From M55B154 sp964486725 (lineage in GTDB: Bacteria > Spirochaetota > UBA4802 > UB4802), in contig CAZAOK010000005.1 in assembly GCA_964486725.1 (NCBI GenBank), positions 1 through 64,000 of the forward strand: a stretch of DNA of 64,000 nucleotides, read 5' to 3'. Below are positions 43,821 through 52,788 of the stretch, piece by piece. Position numbers and translations under genes: made by a program. The notes below the pieces were generated by a model. The model was not told the DNA's origin and made no database searches. It worked only from the letters and a program-made list of their open reading frames with translations. The stretch's first letter is position 1; every line of letters starts with the position of its first letter.

Positions 43821-45980
43821 TCAATCCAGCCTGAATACAACAAGGCTTACATCTTCGGGTATAGGGCGGTCATCAACAAAATTCCGAAGGTCTGACACTA
43901 TTTTTCTTACAAGGATTGCCGGTGATTCACCCTTATTAATACGGATGATGTCCTTAATGCGCCCAACAGAATAGCTCATACCTTCAGCATTTGTGGCAGT
44001 ATTAAATCCATTTGAAAATAGAAAACCGATAGTAGGTGAACCAGCTTTGTAGGTTCTGGACTCATATATAAAATCACGTTCGATACCAAGGGGCACTCCC
44101 TTTGTATCCAGTTCAATATAATTGTCCTTCTGACCGTCAAAGAGTATCAGCGGGGAAAAGGCGGCATTGACATACCTGATCTCCCTTGTGGGGGCGTGAA
44201 ACACTATACAATTCGCGTTCGCGTACATGTCTGAATATTGCGAAGTAGATACTACCCAGTTCATCATGTGCAGTATCTTTTCCGGCGAATCATACCCTGC
44301 TGATATGGAATGGAATGCCGAGTACAGTTGCAATCCCAACAATGAAGATTCAACACCCGCGTCTGTTGTATCTGCCATGATAATGGCCAGCATCTCGGGG
44401 CTCAATTCCATTGCATCATAGTAATCACCCCCGTATGATGAATTATCCATGAAGAATGAGCTTATCCTGATTCCGCGTATCCTGGGGAGAACGGTGGGGA
44501 TGATCCTCTTCTTTATAGCCCGAACTACCATTCGATCATGTATGTCCACCTGTTCAGTTTTGACATTTTCAATCTGAAGGGCATTTGCAAGGGTGTTACC
44601 CAGCTGTATCCTGTATAAATCCAGAACTGATAACAGGTTATATGAATACGGTTTCCCTGAAATGAGATGACCAAGGCATAAGATGGCAATCAACTCGCTT
44701 TCCTGGTTGTAACAGGGGATTAAGACATGAATACCGTTCTGTTTCATTAAATCCAGGGCACTGCTCCGGTATTCAAGTAAACTGCTGTCAGTATAAAGAA
44801 TAGATCGATCAACGATTTTTCGCCTATAGGTCAACAACTCAGGAAGAATGTCCCCCTCTCCAATTTTTCTAAGGGTAAATGACTCTCCGTAACTGTGGCT
44901 GAAAATATACCCTCTCGCATCTTCGTTATACAGGTAGAGTGCCGCGCTCTCGATCCCGAATGTTTCACACAGCCGGTCTATCGTAACAGAAAAAAAGGCA
45001 TCCCAGTATGTCTGCTCCTCAGATATCTCTGATATCTGCGAGAACTCCTGTATAAGCATATTAAAACTACGCTCAAGTCGTATGTAATCCCTTCGAAAAA
45101 AGTTAAATATGCGCGGGTGAATAACCCTGAAGAATATAAAGAAATACGCAAATACTGGAAGGGCCACTGCGAGTGATGGTAGTCCCCCCCCTTTTCCGTA
45201 TATTACCGTGGCTGCTTCCAGGATCAAGTAAGCGGGCAGAAGCAGAAAAATGATCGTCAATGTCCATGCTCCTATCTGCAGGTAATATCCCTTGAAGTCA
45301 ATAATTTGTTCATCTGAGGTAGCGTACACATTTATTATGTTGAGTATAATAGCAGCAACAGGGATTCCTATAGCATGGTATTGGAAATCATTGAATACGT
45401 AAGGCATTAAAAGAAATGTAACCACGATACATAATGCCCCCACATGATTTCCCATAAACTTGTAGAACAACTGATAGCGAAAAGATTCGTTTTCCAGAAC
45501 CCTGGTTTTCCACAGTATATTCAGAAATGTTCCGAGAATATAAAAACCAAAAACTATCAGGTATACGTAGAAGTATTCACCATAATGAAAGGCAACCACT
45601 TCCCGGTAGGTTACCCCCGAAACCACGTAATCAGTCAACAGGGTAATGCCGGCCACTGGAAGCCCGGGCAACACGCTTAAAAAAATACCCCAGGCAGGGG
45701 TTTGCTTTTCCCAACGGGGAAAAATCTGGGTGTAATGGAAGAAAAGCTGGTTAATCAGTATGATCAAGGCAAAATATACGCGTACATACAGGATAAGATC
45801 ATCTGAATGAGGGAACAAAAGCTGCAACAACAGGCTGACCAGCATACCAAGGGTAGCCAGGGCTACCAGGCTGTACACCTTGTTTACCGCGAATTTAAAA
45901 CGCGAAAATACATTAATCCCCAGTACATATAACGTATATATAATAGCTAAAACAGTTACCGTAATTTTAAAATAAAACAA
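43821..45980 (-). CDS. membrane-anchored sensor with GAF and SpoIIE-type PP2C phosphatase domains
   Basis: 719 residues. The first ~300 contain about nine to ten hydrophobic helices (a 7TM/histidine-kinase-like sensor region), a linker coiled coil, a GAF-like domain (about 330-470), and a C-terminal SpoIIE phosphatase domain (YGGDYYDAMELSPEMLAIIMADTTDAG; LLGLQLYSAFHS). Such proteins dephosphorylate anti-sigma-factor antagonists, controlling a partner-switch. The usual GHG after the first metal Asp is DAG here, which is common. No anti-sigma or antagonist gene is adjacent. The DHH gene is downstream in the operon. Confidence 0.8.
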   Translation of the reverse strand: MFYFKITVTVLAIIYTLYVLGINVFSRFKFAVNKVYSLVALATLGMLVSLLLQLLFPHSDDLILYVRVYFALIILINQLFFHYTQIFPRWEKQTPAWGIFLSVLPGLPVAGITLLTDYVVSGVTYREVVAFHYGEYFYVYLIVFGFYILGTFLNILWKTRVLENESFRYQLFYKFMGNHVGALCIVVTFLLMPYVFNDFQYHAIGIPVAAIILNIINVYATSDEQIIDFKGYYLQIGAWTLTIIFLLLPAYLILEAATVIYGKGGGLPSLAVALPVFAYFFIFFRVIHPRIFNFFRRDYIRLERSFNMLIQEFSQISEISEEQTYWDAFFSVTIDRLCETFGIESAALYLYNEDARGYIFSHSYGESFTLRKIGEGDILPELLTYRRKIVDRSILYTDSSLLEYRSSALDLMKQNGIHVLIPCYNQESELIAILCLGHLISGKPYSYNLLSVLDLYRIQLGNTLANALQIENVKTEQVDIHDRMVVRAIKKRIIPTVLPRIRGIRISSFFMDNSSYGGDYYDAMELSPEMLAIIMADTTDAGVESSLLGLQLYSAFHSISAGYDSPEKILHMMNWVVSTSQYSDMYANANCIVFHAPTREIRYVNAAFSPLILFDGQKDNYIELDTKGVPLGIERDFIYESRTYKAGSPTIGFLFSNGFNTATNAEGMSYSVGRIKDIIRINKGESPAILVRKIVSDLRNFVDDRPIPEDVSLVVFRLD

Positions 45981-46009
45981 TGCTGTTTCCCCGCTTTTAT
46001 CTTTTCTTA

Positions 46010-46031
46010 TTTATATCGAATTTATATCGAA
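46010..46031. repeat. tandem 11-bp repeat upstream of the PP2C gene
   Basis: TTTATATCGAA occurs twice in direct tandem (46010-46020 and 46021-46031), 30 nt upstream of the minus-strand start at 45980. It may be a regulator site or chance duplication. Confidence 0.5.
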
Positions 46032-46169
46032 CGATTAAGACATCAATATCATCACGAAGTATTGTCTAAAATCATGAATGAAATTTCAAGCGAAATATCA
46101 ATATTACCAGGTAACTACACAGCTGTCATGATTAAAAGTTTCAATTATCGTAAAATGAATAATAATATT

Positions 46170-46202
46170 ATGATTCCCCCCGCCGAAGGCGGGGGGAATC
46201 AT
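46170..46202. repeat. GC-rich 15-bp perfect palindrome
   Basis: ATGATTCCCCCCGCC (46170-46184) and GGCGGGGGGAATCAT (46188-46202) form a perfect 15-bp stem around GAA, inside an AT-rich 396-nt gap (45981-46376). No U-tract follows in either direction. It may be a REP-like intergenic palindrome or a barrier between divergent transcripts. Apart from the tandem repeat and the ispE promoter the gap shows nothing else. Confidence 0.6.
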
Positions 46203-46316
46203 CTCTATTTCTGTTCATTAAATAGAAAATGATTTTTATTCTGATAATAACTGAGTAATAACATTACCCGTGACACCCTCCCTGTCAACATAAACACATC
46301 ATCAGAATTTTAGTTC

Positions 46317-46345
46317 TTGACATATAAAAGGGGCAATAATAAATT
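46317..46345 (+). promoter_or_regulatory. candidate promoter of ispE operon
   Basis: TTGACA (46317-46322) is a perfect -35 box; TAAATT (46340-46345) is a fair -10 with a 17-bp spacer. It lies 31 nt before the ispE ATG. Confidence 0.45.
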
Positions 46346-46376
46346 TGGCTCGCTTATTCTGGTAGAATGCAATCAC

Positions 46377-47288
46377 ATGTTAAGCGAAATCAAAGCACAC
46401 GCCAAAATCAACCTTCATCTCAACGTATTGAACCGGCGAGAGGATAGCTATCATAACATTATATCGATAATGGCATGTGTGACATTTTCTGATCTTTTAA
46501 AACTGATGGAAGTCCGCCTGGATAACCGGGCAGATGGTCCGGTTTCTATATTCATTGATCCGGTTAACGGTCTTCATGATGAAATTGTGAAGGGTATGCC
46601 ACTGGAAGAGAACCTGGTTTACAAGGCAGCAGCCCTGTACCTGAATAAGGCTAAGAAATCAGGAGCAGTGACATTCAGCCTCACCAAGAATATTCCTTCA
46701 GGGGCGGGTCTTGGAGGTGGAAGCAGTGATGCCGCGGCTGCACTGCGATTGCTTAACAATCATCTTGATATTTTTGAGGAATCCCAACTTCATGCCATGG
46801 CAGCATCACTTGGAGCAGATGTTCCCTTCTGCCTGCAGGGTGGCGCGGCCCTTGTAGAAAAAACCGGTGAAAAGCTCACTTCACTTTCTCCGCCTCCATT
46901 TCAAGGCTATGTCCTGCTGGCATGCCCCGGAATTCATGTACATACCGGGAAGGCATACGCGGCACTGAACCGCGAAAATGGATTCCCGGAACACAAAGCA
47001 GAATCTATCCGCAACCGGCTTCGCATTCTCTGGGATGAGGGTAATCTTGAAAAACTGGCGCGTGTTCTTGCCAACGATTTCGAGGAATTCGTGTTTACGG
47101 CCCATCCCCGTGTTAAGGATATCTATGAAGAGCTTGCGGGTACAGATCCCATTGTTACCCGGATGACAGGTAGCGGGTCTACCCTTTTTGCATTATATCA
47201 TACAGAGGCACATGCCCGTTCAGCAGGGGACTTTCTTTCAGGTAAGGTTGACGATATTATCATCACACAATTCTGTGATCAAGGATAA
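46377..47288 (+). CDS. ispE: 4-diphosphocytidyl-2-C-methyl-D-erythritol kinase
   Basis: 303 residues of the GHMP kinase superfamily, fourth step of the non-mevalonate isoprenoid pathway. The start is the ATG at 46377 (MLSEIKAHAKINLHLNV), because the AKINL motif is conserved near residue 10; an upstream in-frame TTG overlaps the promoter -35 box. The ATP loop is IPSGAGLGGGSSDAAAALRL, and MTGSGSTLFALY is the third GHMP motif. It heads a run of housekeeping genes with tRNA-Gln, a GlmU-type enzyme and prs. Confidence 0.93.
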   Translation: MLSEIKAHAKINLHLNVLNRREDSYHNIISIMACVTFSDLLKLMEVRLDNRADGPVSIFIDPVNGLHDEIVKGMPLEENLVYKAAALYLNKAKKSGAVTFSLTKNIPSGAGLGGGSSDAAAALRLLNNHLDIFEESQLHAMAASLGADVPFCLQGGAALVEKTGEKLTSLSPPPFQGYVLLACPGIHVHTGKAYAALNRENGFPEHKAESIRNRLRILWDEGNLEKLARVLANDFEEFVFTAHPRVKDIYEELAGTDPIVTRMTGSGSTLFALYHTEAHARSAGDFLSGKVDDIIITQFCDQG

Positions 47289-47345
47289 CCAGCGCTATAC
47301 TATTATTATCAAATATACCGTGATGATTTTATTATTACATACTAT

Positions 47346-47417
47346 TGAGGCGTAGCCAAGTGGTAAGGCACCGGGTTTTGGTCTCGGCACTCCCAGGTTC
47401 GAATCCTGGCGCCTCAG
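47346..47417 (+). tRNA. tRNA-Gln (anticodon TTG)
   Basis: A 72-nt cloverleaf: acceptor TGAGGCG (47346-47352) pairs with CGCCTCA (47410-47416); the D-arm contains AAGTGGTAAGG; the anticodon arm CCGGG-loop TTTTGGT-CTCGG (one G-U pair) shows anticodon TTG; the T-arm has GGTTCGAATCC. CCA is not encoded. It lies between ispE and glmU, as in several spirochaetes by memory. Confidence 0.95.
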
Positions 47418-47458
47418 ATATACTTAATCGTTGAAGACATTGAAGAGGGGAAATCACT

Positions 47459-48187
47459 ATCAGCACACAAAAGGCAATAATACTTGCGGCAGGAAAAGGA
47501 GTACGGATGCAATCCAGTCTCCCCAAGGTTCTGCATCCCCTCTCGGAAAAACCCCTGATACAGCATGTTCTTGATAACATCAGGGATGCGGGCATCAGCG
47601 AAATAGTGGTGGTGATCGGGTATGAGGGGTCACAGGTGCAGCAGGCCGTCGGAGATACTGTCACCTGTGTGTGGCAGCATGAACAACTTGGTACAGGCCA
47701 CGCGGTAATGCAGGCCCGGCCTGTATTACAGGATTATGATGAGAACGTGCTTGTAGCATGCGGCGATGTGCCCCTGATACGACCAGGTACATTTCGTGCC
47801 CTGGCTGAGGCAGCCGACGACCCTTCAGTGGGAGCGGTTGTACTCACTATGATAGTTGATGATCCCACCGGGTATGGCCGCATCGTGAGAGATGATGCAG
47901 GATATCTCAGCCGCATCGTTGAACACAAAGACGCTTCTGAAGATATCCGGGCAATTAAAGAAGTGAATACAGGCACCTACGTGTTTAATACGCGAGACCT
48001 TTTTAACGGCCTTGCTACCATAAATACTGATAACGCCCAGGGAGAGTATTACCTGCCCGACGCGCTGCAGTACATACGTAATAATGGCCGGAAGGTGGCC
48101 CTGGTAACCCTTGAAGATCCGGTTGAAGGCAGCGGCATTAATTCACGGGAAGATCTGGAATACCTGGAGAGTATCATTCATACGTAA
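47459..48187 (+). CDS. GlmU-type N-acetylglucosamine-1-phosphate uridylyltransferase domain protein, no canonical start codon
   Basis: About 242 residues: the pyrophosphorylase half of GlmU only, without the left-handed helix acetyltransferase domain. Marks: ILAAGKGVRM, LPKVLHPLSEKPLIQHVLD, GTGHAVMQARP, CGDVPLIRP, GYGRIV and EVNTGTYVFNT. The first ATG (47507) falls after the catalytic LAAGKG motif, and between it and the in-frame TGA at 47441-47443 there is no ATG, GTG or TTG. I place the start at ATC 47459, eight bases after GAGGGG; AUC initiation is unusual, and a sequencing or assembly error is the alternative. Genes that complete the acetyltransfer step must lie elsewhere. Confidence 0.8.
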   Translation: MSTQKAIILAAGKGVRMQSSLPKVLHPLSEKPLIQHVLDNIRDAGISEIVVVIGYEGSQVQQAVGDTVTCVWQHEQLGTGHAVMQARPVLQDYDENVLVACGDVPLIRPGTFRALAEAADDPSVGAVVLTMIVDDPTGYGRIVRDDAGYLSRIVEHKDASEDIRAIKEVNTGTYVFNTRDLFNGLATINTDNAQGEYYLPDALQYIRNNGRKVALVTLEDPVEGSGINSREDLEYLESIIHT

Positions 48188-48214
48188 TCATTTGGTGAAG
48201 AAGGTAATTATTTA

Positions 48215-49174
48215 ATGAATATACCCATGAAATTATTTTCAGGATCGTCAAACAGGAGTCTTGCGCAGGAGATCGCGGAATACCTGGGTATTGAGCTGTC
48301 TGAAACGGAGCTCCGTAAATTCAAGGATGGTGAGATATCCATCAAGATCGGTGAAAATGTACGTGGTGTTGATACCTTCATCGTGCAATCAACAAGCTAT
48401 CCCGCAAACGACAACCTTATGGAGCTGCTCCTCATGGTTGATGCTGCCATGCGGGCATCGGCTCAGCGAATTACCATCGTAATACCCTATTATGGATATG
48501 CCCGGCAGGATAGAAAAGTTGAACCACGGGTACCCATTTCAGCAAAGGTGGTAGCAAACCTGCTGCAATCTGTGGGGGTGGACAGGGTACTGACCATGGA
48601 GCTCCATTCAGACCAGATACAGGGCTTTTTTGATATACCCGTTGACAACCTGTTCGGTTCACCACTTATGATCGATTATCTTAAATCATTGAACCTGCAT
48701 GAACCCACTGTAGTGTCACCTGATACGGGGGGTACCGAACGGGCCCGGTTCCTTGCAAAAAACCTGAACGCGGAGCTGGCCATCGTTGATAAGCGGCGCC
48801 CCGTTGCCAATGAATCCGAGGTTATGAATGTTATTGGCGAGGTAAACGTAAAAGGGCATGACTGCATTCTCATTGATGATATGATCGATACAGCCGGTTC
48901 CATAACAGGGGCTGCACGGGCCTTGCGTGATCTCAACGCAAGGGATATATACTGCGTATCCACACACGCGGTTCTTTCAGATATAGCCTCTGAAAAATTG
49001 AGAAAAGCAGACTTTAAAGAAATCATTGTTACAAATACCATCGCCATTCCCGAAGAGAAGGTTTTACCGAATATGACCATTTTATCCATGGCACCACTCT
49101 TTGGAGAGGCCATTCGTAGAATTCATAACGGTGAATCTGTAAGTTCGTTGTTTATTAAAAGTTTTGACAATTAA
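48215..49174 (+). CDS. prs: ribose-phosphate pyrophosphokinase
   Basis: 319 residues. Makes PRPP from ribose 5-phosphate and ATP in the cytosol, feeding purine, pyrimidine, His, Trp and NAD synthesis. Family marks: LFSGSSNRSLAQEIA at the N-terminus, DRKVEPRVPISAKVVANLL, the PRPP/ribose loop SPDTGGTERARFLAK and CILIDDMIDTAGSITGAARAL. Typical bacterial length (about 310-320). It follows the GlmU-like gene by 27 nt and precedes rplY, an order seen in many bacteria. Confidence 0.97.
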   Translation: MNIPMKLFSGSSNRSLAQEIAEYLGIELSETELRKFKDGEISIKIGENVRGVDTFIVQSTSYPANDNLMELLLMVDAAMRASAQRITIVIPYYGYARQDRKVEPRVPISAKVVANLLQSVGVDRVLTMELHSDQIQGFFDIPVDNLFGSPLMIDYLKSLNLHEPTVVSPDTGGTERARFLAKNLNAELAIVDKRRPVANESEVMNVIGEVNVKGHDCILIDDMIDTAGSITGAARALRDLNARDIYCVSTHAVLSDIASEKLRKADFKEIIVTNTIAIPEEKVLPNMTILSMAPLFGEAIRRIHNGESVSSLFIKSFDN

Positions 49175-49192
49175 ACATATTTAGCGTATACT
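49164..49192 (+). promoter_or_regulatory. strong sigma70 promoter of rplY inside the end of prs
   Basis: TTGACA (49164-49169) and TATACT (49187-49192) are exactly 17 bp apart. The -35 box overlaps the last codons of prs. rplY and pth can therefore be transcribed independently of the ispE operon. Confidence 0.75.
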
Positions 49193-49215
49193 AAAGTGAA
49201 GCAAGAGAGGACACT

Positions 49216-49872
49216 ATGCAGAGTAACACATTGACAGTTATGCCGAGAACTGAATTCGGCAAAAATGCCAGCCATCGATTAAGAAAGGCGGGTTTTATAC
49301 CATCCGTAGTATATTCACATGGCGAAGCGGAATCCATCAAGATACCAATACGGGATTTTAACAACCTGTTCAAGGGGTATATTACCGAAAGTGTACTGAT
49401 AGATCTCGTCTTTCCTGATGATCCCGACAAAAAAGTAAAAGCATTTGTCAAAGATTATCACAAGAACCCTGTGAATGAAGAGGTTCTTCATGTTGACTTT
49501 TTCAAGATAACCGCCGGTGAAGCAATTCAGACATCCGTACACCTTGAATTTGTTGGGTCTGCCGCAGGTGAGCGGATGGGTGGAATTCTTGAGGTTATTG
49601 AACGAGAGCTGGCAATCGAGGTGCTTCCAGCTGATATGCCTGAAAAGATCGAAATTGATGTAACAAATCTGGAGATCGGTGACTCAATACATGTACGTGA
49701 TCTTGAAGCAAAGGATTCGTTAACCTTTCTGGTAGATGCTGACCAGGTTATTATTACCTGCGTAGCACCGCATATGCCGTCTGAAGAAGAAGCAGAAGAA
49801 CTTGCTGAAGGCGAAGAAGCTGTTGAAACCAGTGAAGGTGCTGCAGAAAGCGAAGGAGACGAGAAGGAGTAA
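49216..49872 (+). CDS. rplY: 50S ribosomal protein L25/general stress protein Ctc
   Basis: 218 residues: N-terminal 5S-rRNA-binding L25 domain (about 1-95; RKAGFIPSVVYSHGEAESI, DYHKNPVNEEVLHVDFF) and the longer C-terminal TL5/Ctc domain (VHLEFVGSAAGERMGGILE; IEIDVTNLEIGDSIHV). The last 30 residues are an acidic, glutamate-rich tail (EEEAEELAEGEEAVE). GAGAGG precedes the ATG. It binds 5S rRNA in the large subunit. A strong promoter lies at 49164-49192, and pth follows 53 nt downstream. Confidence 0.94.
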   Translation: MQSNTLTVMPRTEFGKNASHRLRKAGFIPSVVYSHGEAESIKIPIRDFNNLFKGYITESVLIDLVFPDDPDKKVKAFVKDYHKNPVNEEVLHVDFFKITAGEAIQTSVHLEFVGSAAGERMGGILEVIERELAIEVLPADMPEKIEIDVTNLEIGDSIHVRDLEAKDSLTFLVDADQVIITCVAPHMPSEEEAEELAEGEEAVETSEGAAESEGDEKE

Positions 49873-49925
49873 GGCAGTAGTACCTGCCTGCTCCTTTTAA
49901 ATTATTAAAAAGGGGTGATGTTTCT

Positions 49926-50540
49926 TTGAAACTCATTGTAGGATTTGGTAATCCAGGAGAAGAATACTTTAACAATCGCCAGAATATCGGCTTTAAGGTT
50001 GTCGATATTCTGGGCAACAACGAGAACATTGATATACGGGTAAAAAAGAAGAAGTCCCTCATAGGACGGGGAACTATTGATGGAGAAGAGGTAGTTCTGC
50101 TTAAACCGCAGACATTCGTCAATCTCATCGGCGAATCGGTTTTATATATTGCTTCTTTTCTGCGAATCAATGTGAAAGATATTATCTGCGTTCTGGAAGA
50201 CCCTTCCTTACCCGTAGGTGATGTTCGAATCGATACCATCTATTCAAAATTGACACATCCTGGTATCCTTTCCATGACACGGGCTTTAAAATCAGACCGG
50301 TTTGCCAAGGTGCGTATCGGTGTGGGGCAACCCGAAGAAGGAACAACCATGGAAGAACACCTCCTGAAGGACTTTCCCATGGAGGAAAACCTTATATTAA
50401 TCGATGTACTCAATAAGTCAGAAGATGTTGTACGCATGCTCATCACACATCCAACCGAAGAAGTTCAGGAGAAATTCAATCCTGAAGGCGCGCCAAAAGT
50501 CAAGAAACGACAGGTTCGCAAAATCAGAATTCGTCGATAA
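49926..50540 (+). CDS. pth: peptidyl-tRNA hydrolase-family protein with substituted catalytic His
   Basis: 204 residues from a TTG start preceded by GGGGTGATG. The fold signatures of bacterial Pth are present: IVGFGNPGEEYFNNRQNIGF, KPQTFVNLIGESV, LEDPSLPVGDVRI, GVGQP. In bacterial Pth the first motif ends TRHNxGF, with the catalytic His20; here it reads NRQNIGF (CGC CAG AAT), so His is Gln. The GHNG motif is also altered: THPGI keeps the His but loses the Asn. The Asp corresponding to E. coli Asp93 may survive in LEDPS. It is either a divergent enzyme with a rearranged mechanism or a non-catalytic tRNA-binding protein; another Pth may exist elsewhere. A basic tail (KKRQVRKIRIRR) ends it. Confidence 0.82.
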   Translation: MKLIVGFGNPGEEYFNNRQNIGFKVVDILGNNENIDIRVKKKKSLIGRGTIDGEEVVLLKPQTFVNLIGESVLYIASFLRINVKDIICVLEDPSLPVGDVRIDTIYSKLTHPGILSMTRALKSDRFAKVRIGVGQPEEGTTMEEHLLKDFPMEENLILIDVLNKSEDVVRMLITHPTEEVQEKFNPEGAPKVKKRQVRKIRIRR

Positions 50541-50668
50541 TATATTTCTTTCATGACAAAAATACTTCCGGGGTGTATCCTCATGAATCATTTCACTGGT
50601 ATCGTGGTACCGGCTGGCATGACACATTATTCGATAAAAAACTCCATGTATTAACCGATACTGGTAAT

Positions 50669-51970
50669 ATGAATATTAAGCTGAATACAACCAGCATCAT
50701 CGTGGCAGTATTCCTGCTTGCGTATGGGTCCATCTCATACCCGCAGGATACATCACCTGATTACAGGCAATTGATGCAGAATGGCCAGTATAAAGAAGCC
50801 CTTAACCAAATTGAGCAAACCCTTCGTACAGTATACGCTGACAGGGTAGAGGATAAACGTATCCCCACTGATTTTATATCTGTTCGGCAAACAGAAAAGA
50901 ATATCGACCTGGAAAAACTTTTTATTCAGCGAAAAGCAGAACCTTTTTTTATCGAGGAAAACCCCGAACTCTTCGTCCTTCATTATAATGCCGGAATTTG
51001 TGCCCAGGAACTGAATGAGCATGAAAAGTCGTTAAATCACTTATCCCAGTCTCTCAGGTACAGAACCCTCAAGCCTGAAGAAGACCACGTTGTATACTAC
51101 CAGATATCCCAAACATATAAAGAGAAAGGGGACACAAGGGCCTATCATGCCGCCCTTGAAACAGCATATGAACTGCAACCGGAGAATTACCGCTATTCAC
51201 TTGAACTCGGTAGTTCACTTGCAAAGACAGGAGATAAAAAAAGGGCCATATATCACCTGGAACGGTATGTTGAATCCATGAACACCACACTTGAAGATAA
51301 CAGTATTTATCTTACCCTGGCAAATTTAAATAGTGAAATAGGTAAATACCTTGAAACCGTGAACTATTACCAAAAATACCTGTCGGCCCAACCAGATGAT
51401 CACCGTATTCATTTCGCTCTGGGCACCCTTTGCTACACGCGCACCGGGAACCATGAGCTGGCATTGAGATCTTTCAATACCGCCCTTACTCTACTACCGG
51501 AAGATGATATATACCGCAGGGCAAAATCCCTTGAATACAGCGGTGATATTCACAGAAGTGATCTCAATTTTACAGAGGCAATCAGTTACTACATGCGCAC
51601 CTTCAACTACCAGGAAGAATTGAGAAAAGAAATAGCCCAATATGAATCAGAAATAACCGAATTGAAGAAAAAAGTAAATTCACTAAAAGCTTCTTTACTG
51701 AAAAACCGTAATTACGATGCATATAACGATTACGAATACGCTGAAGAAGAATTGGCAAAAAAGCAACTGTCATTTCGCTTGAAACAACATGAACTTGAAA
51801 AACTGAATCCCGGCAAGGTTCGCTGGAATATGGCTGATTCCCACGAACACCTTGGACAGCTCAAGGAAGCCCTCAGTTGGTACCGTAAAGCTCTTGACAT
51901 GGCGTATCGTCCCCGAGAAGCTCGCTTAAAAATATCAAAATTACAGTTGATAATTCAACGTGGGTATTGA
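50669..51970 (+). CDS. exported TPR-repeat protein
   Basis: About 433 residues from ATG 50669 (MNIKLNTTSIIVAVFLLAYG, a signal sequence; a further 32 codons upstream are possible but not signal-like). The mature part contains several TPR-like helical pairs (YRQLMQNGQYKEALNQIEQT, FVLHYNAGICAQELNEHEKS, EPENYRYSLELGSSLAKTGD and more), then a coiled coil (about 340-385: ELKKKVNSLKASLLKN) and a last TPR. Such proteins scaffold periplasmic or outer-membrane complexes; the partner is unknown. yebC starts 62 nt downstream. Confidence 0.75.
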   Translation: MNIKLNTTSIIVAVFLLAYGSISYPQDTSPDYRQLMQNGQYKEALNQIEQTLRTVYADRVEDKRIPTDFISVRQTEKNIDLEKLFIQRKAEPFFIEENPELFVLHYNAGICAQELNEHEKSLNHLSQSLRYRTLKPEEDHVVYYQISQTYKEKGDTRAYHAALETAYELQPENYRYSLELGSSLAKTGDKKRAIYHLERYVESMNTTLEDNSIYLTLANLNSEIGKYLETVNYYQKYLSAQPDDHRIHFALGTLCYTRTGNHELALRSFNTALTLLPEDDIYRRAKSLEYSGDIHRSDLNFTEAISYYMRTFNYQEELRKEIAQYESEITELKKKVNSLKASLLKNRNYDAYNDYEYAEEELAKKQLSFRLKQHELEKLNPGKVRWNMADSHEHLGQLKEALSWYRKALDMAYRPREARLKISKLQLIIQRGY

Positions 51971-52032
51971 AAAATTGCCATCGTTTGCTATTTATAATCT
52001 GGTAGTAAATAATTATTGAACAGAGGTATTAC

Positions 52033-52788
52033 ATGGCTGGACATTCCAAGTGGGCAAATATAAAGCATCGTAAGGCATCACAGGACGCGAAAAAAGGAAA
52101 AATCTTTACAAAATTGATACGTGAAATAACTGTCTCTGCCCGTGAAGGTGGAGATGACCTCAACTCCAATTCACGTCTCCGAACCGCTGTCAACAAGGCA
52201 CGTGAGAACAACATGCCCAATGATAATATTGAGCGTGCTATAAAGAAGGGTACCGGCGCGCTTGACGGTTCAACCTACGAAGAAATCCGTTATGAAGGAT
52301 ACGGACCGGGGGGTGTGGCTATAATGGTTGACGTGTTAACCGATAACAAGAACCGAACCATGCCTGAAATACGAACCATATTTTCCAAGAACAACGGTAA
52401 CCTGGGAGAAAACGGTTGTGTATCTTATCTTTTCGACAGAAAAGGCATAATAATCCTTGATGGTTCAGACTACAATGAAGACGACATTATGGAAAACCTG
52501 CTTGAACATGATATTGAGGATATTAAAACAGAGGACAGCAACATTACAGTAACTATACCCCCCGAATCATTCAATGATGTACTGGACGCGATAAAGGAAA
52601 TCAAGTATCCGGTTGTTTATAATGATATTACCTTTGTACCGCAGACAACCGTTCCACTTGATGAACAAAAGGCACGTCAGTGCATGAAACTCATAGATCT
52701 TCTTGATGAACATGATGATGTGCAGAACGTGTACTCAAATTACGATATATCCGATGAGGTCATGGCTAAGTTAAGTGAGGAGCAGTGA
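52033..52788 (+). CDS. yebC: YebC/PmpR family protein
   Basis: 251 residues. N-terminal MAGHSKWANIKHRKASQDAK and GPGGVAIMVDVLTDNKNR are diagnostic of the YebC/PmpR family. Members are annotated as transcriptional regulators, and recent work links YebC to ribosome rescue at difficult peptide sequences, so its role is best called translation/regulatory. It is immediately followed by ruvC, whose GTG start overlaps the yebC stop. A TATAAT at 51993-51998 may be its -10 box. Confidence 0.94.
   Translation: MAGHSKWANIKHRKASQDAKKGKIFTKLIREITVSAREGGDDLNSNSRLRTAVNKARENNMPNDNIERAIKKGTGALDGSTYEEIRYEGYGPGGVAIMVDVLTDNKNRTMPEIRTIFSKNNGNLGENGCVSYLFDRKGIIILDGSDYNEDDIMENLLEHDIEDIKTEDSNITVTIPPESFNDVLDAIKEIKYPVVYNDITFVPQTTVPLDEQKARQCMKLIDLLDEHDDVQNVYSNYDISDEVMAKLSEEQ

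Noticed and set aside
46317..46376. Longer ispE starting at an upstream in-frame TTG
   Set aside because: That TTG is part of the TTGACA -35 box; the conserved N-terminus of IspE starts at ATG 46377.
50573..50668. Extra 32 codons before the TPR gene
   Set aside because: The added residues are not signal-like and would bury the clear signal peptide that starts at ATG 50669.
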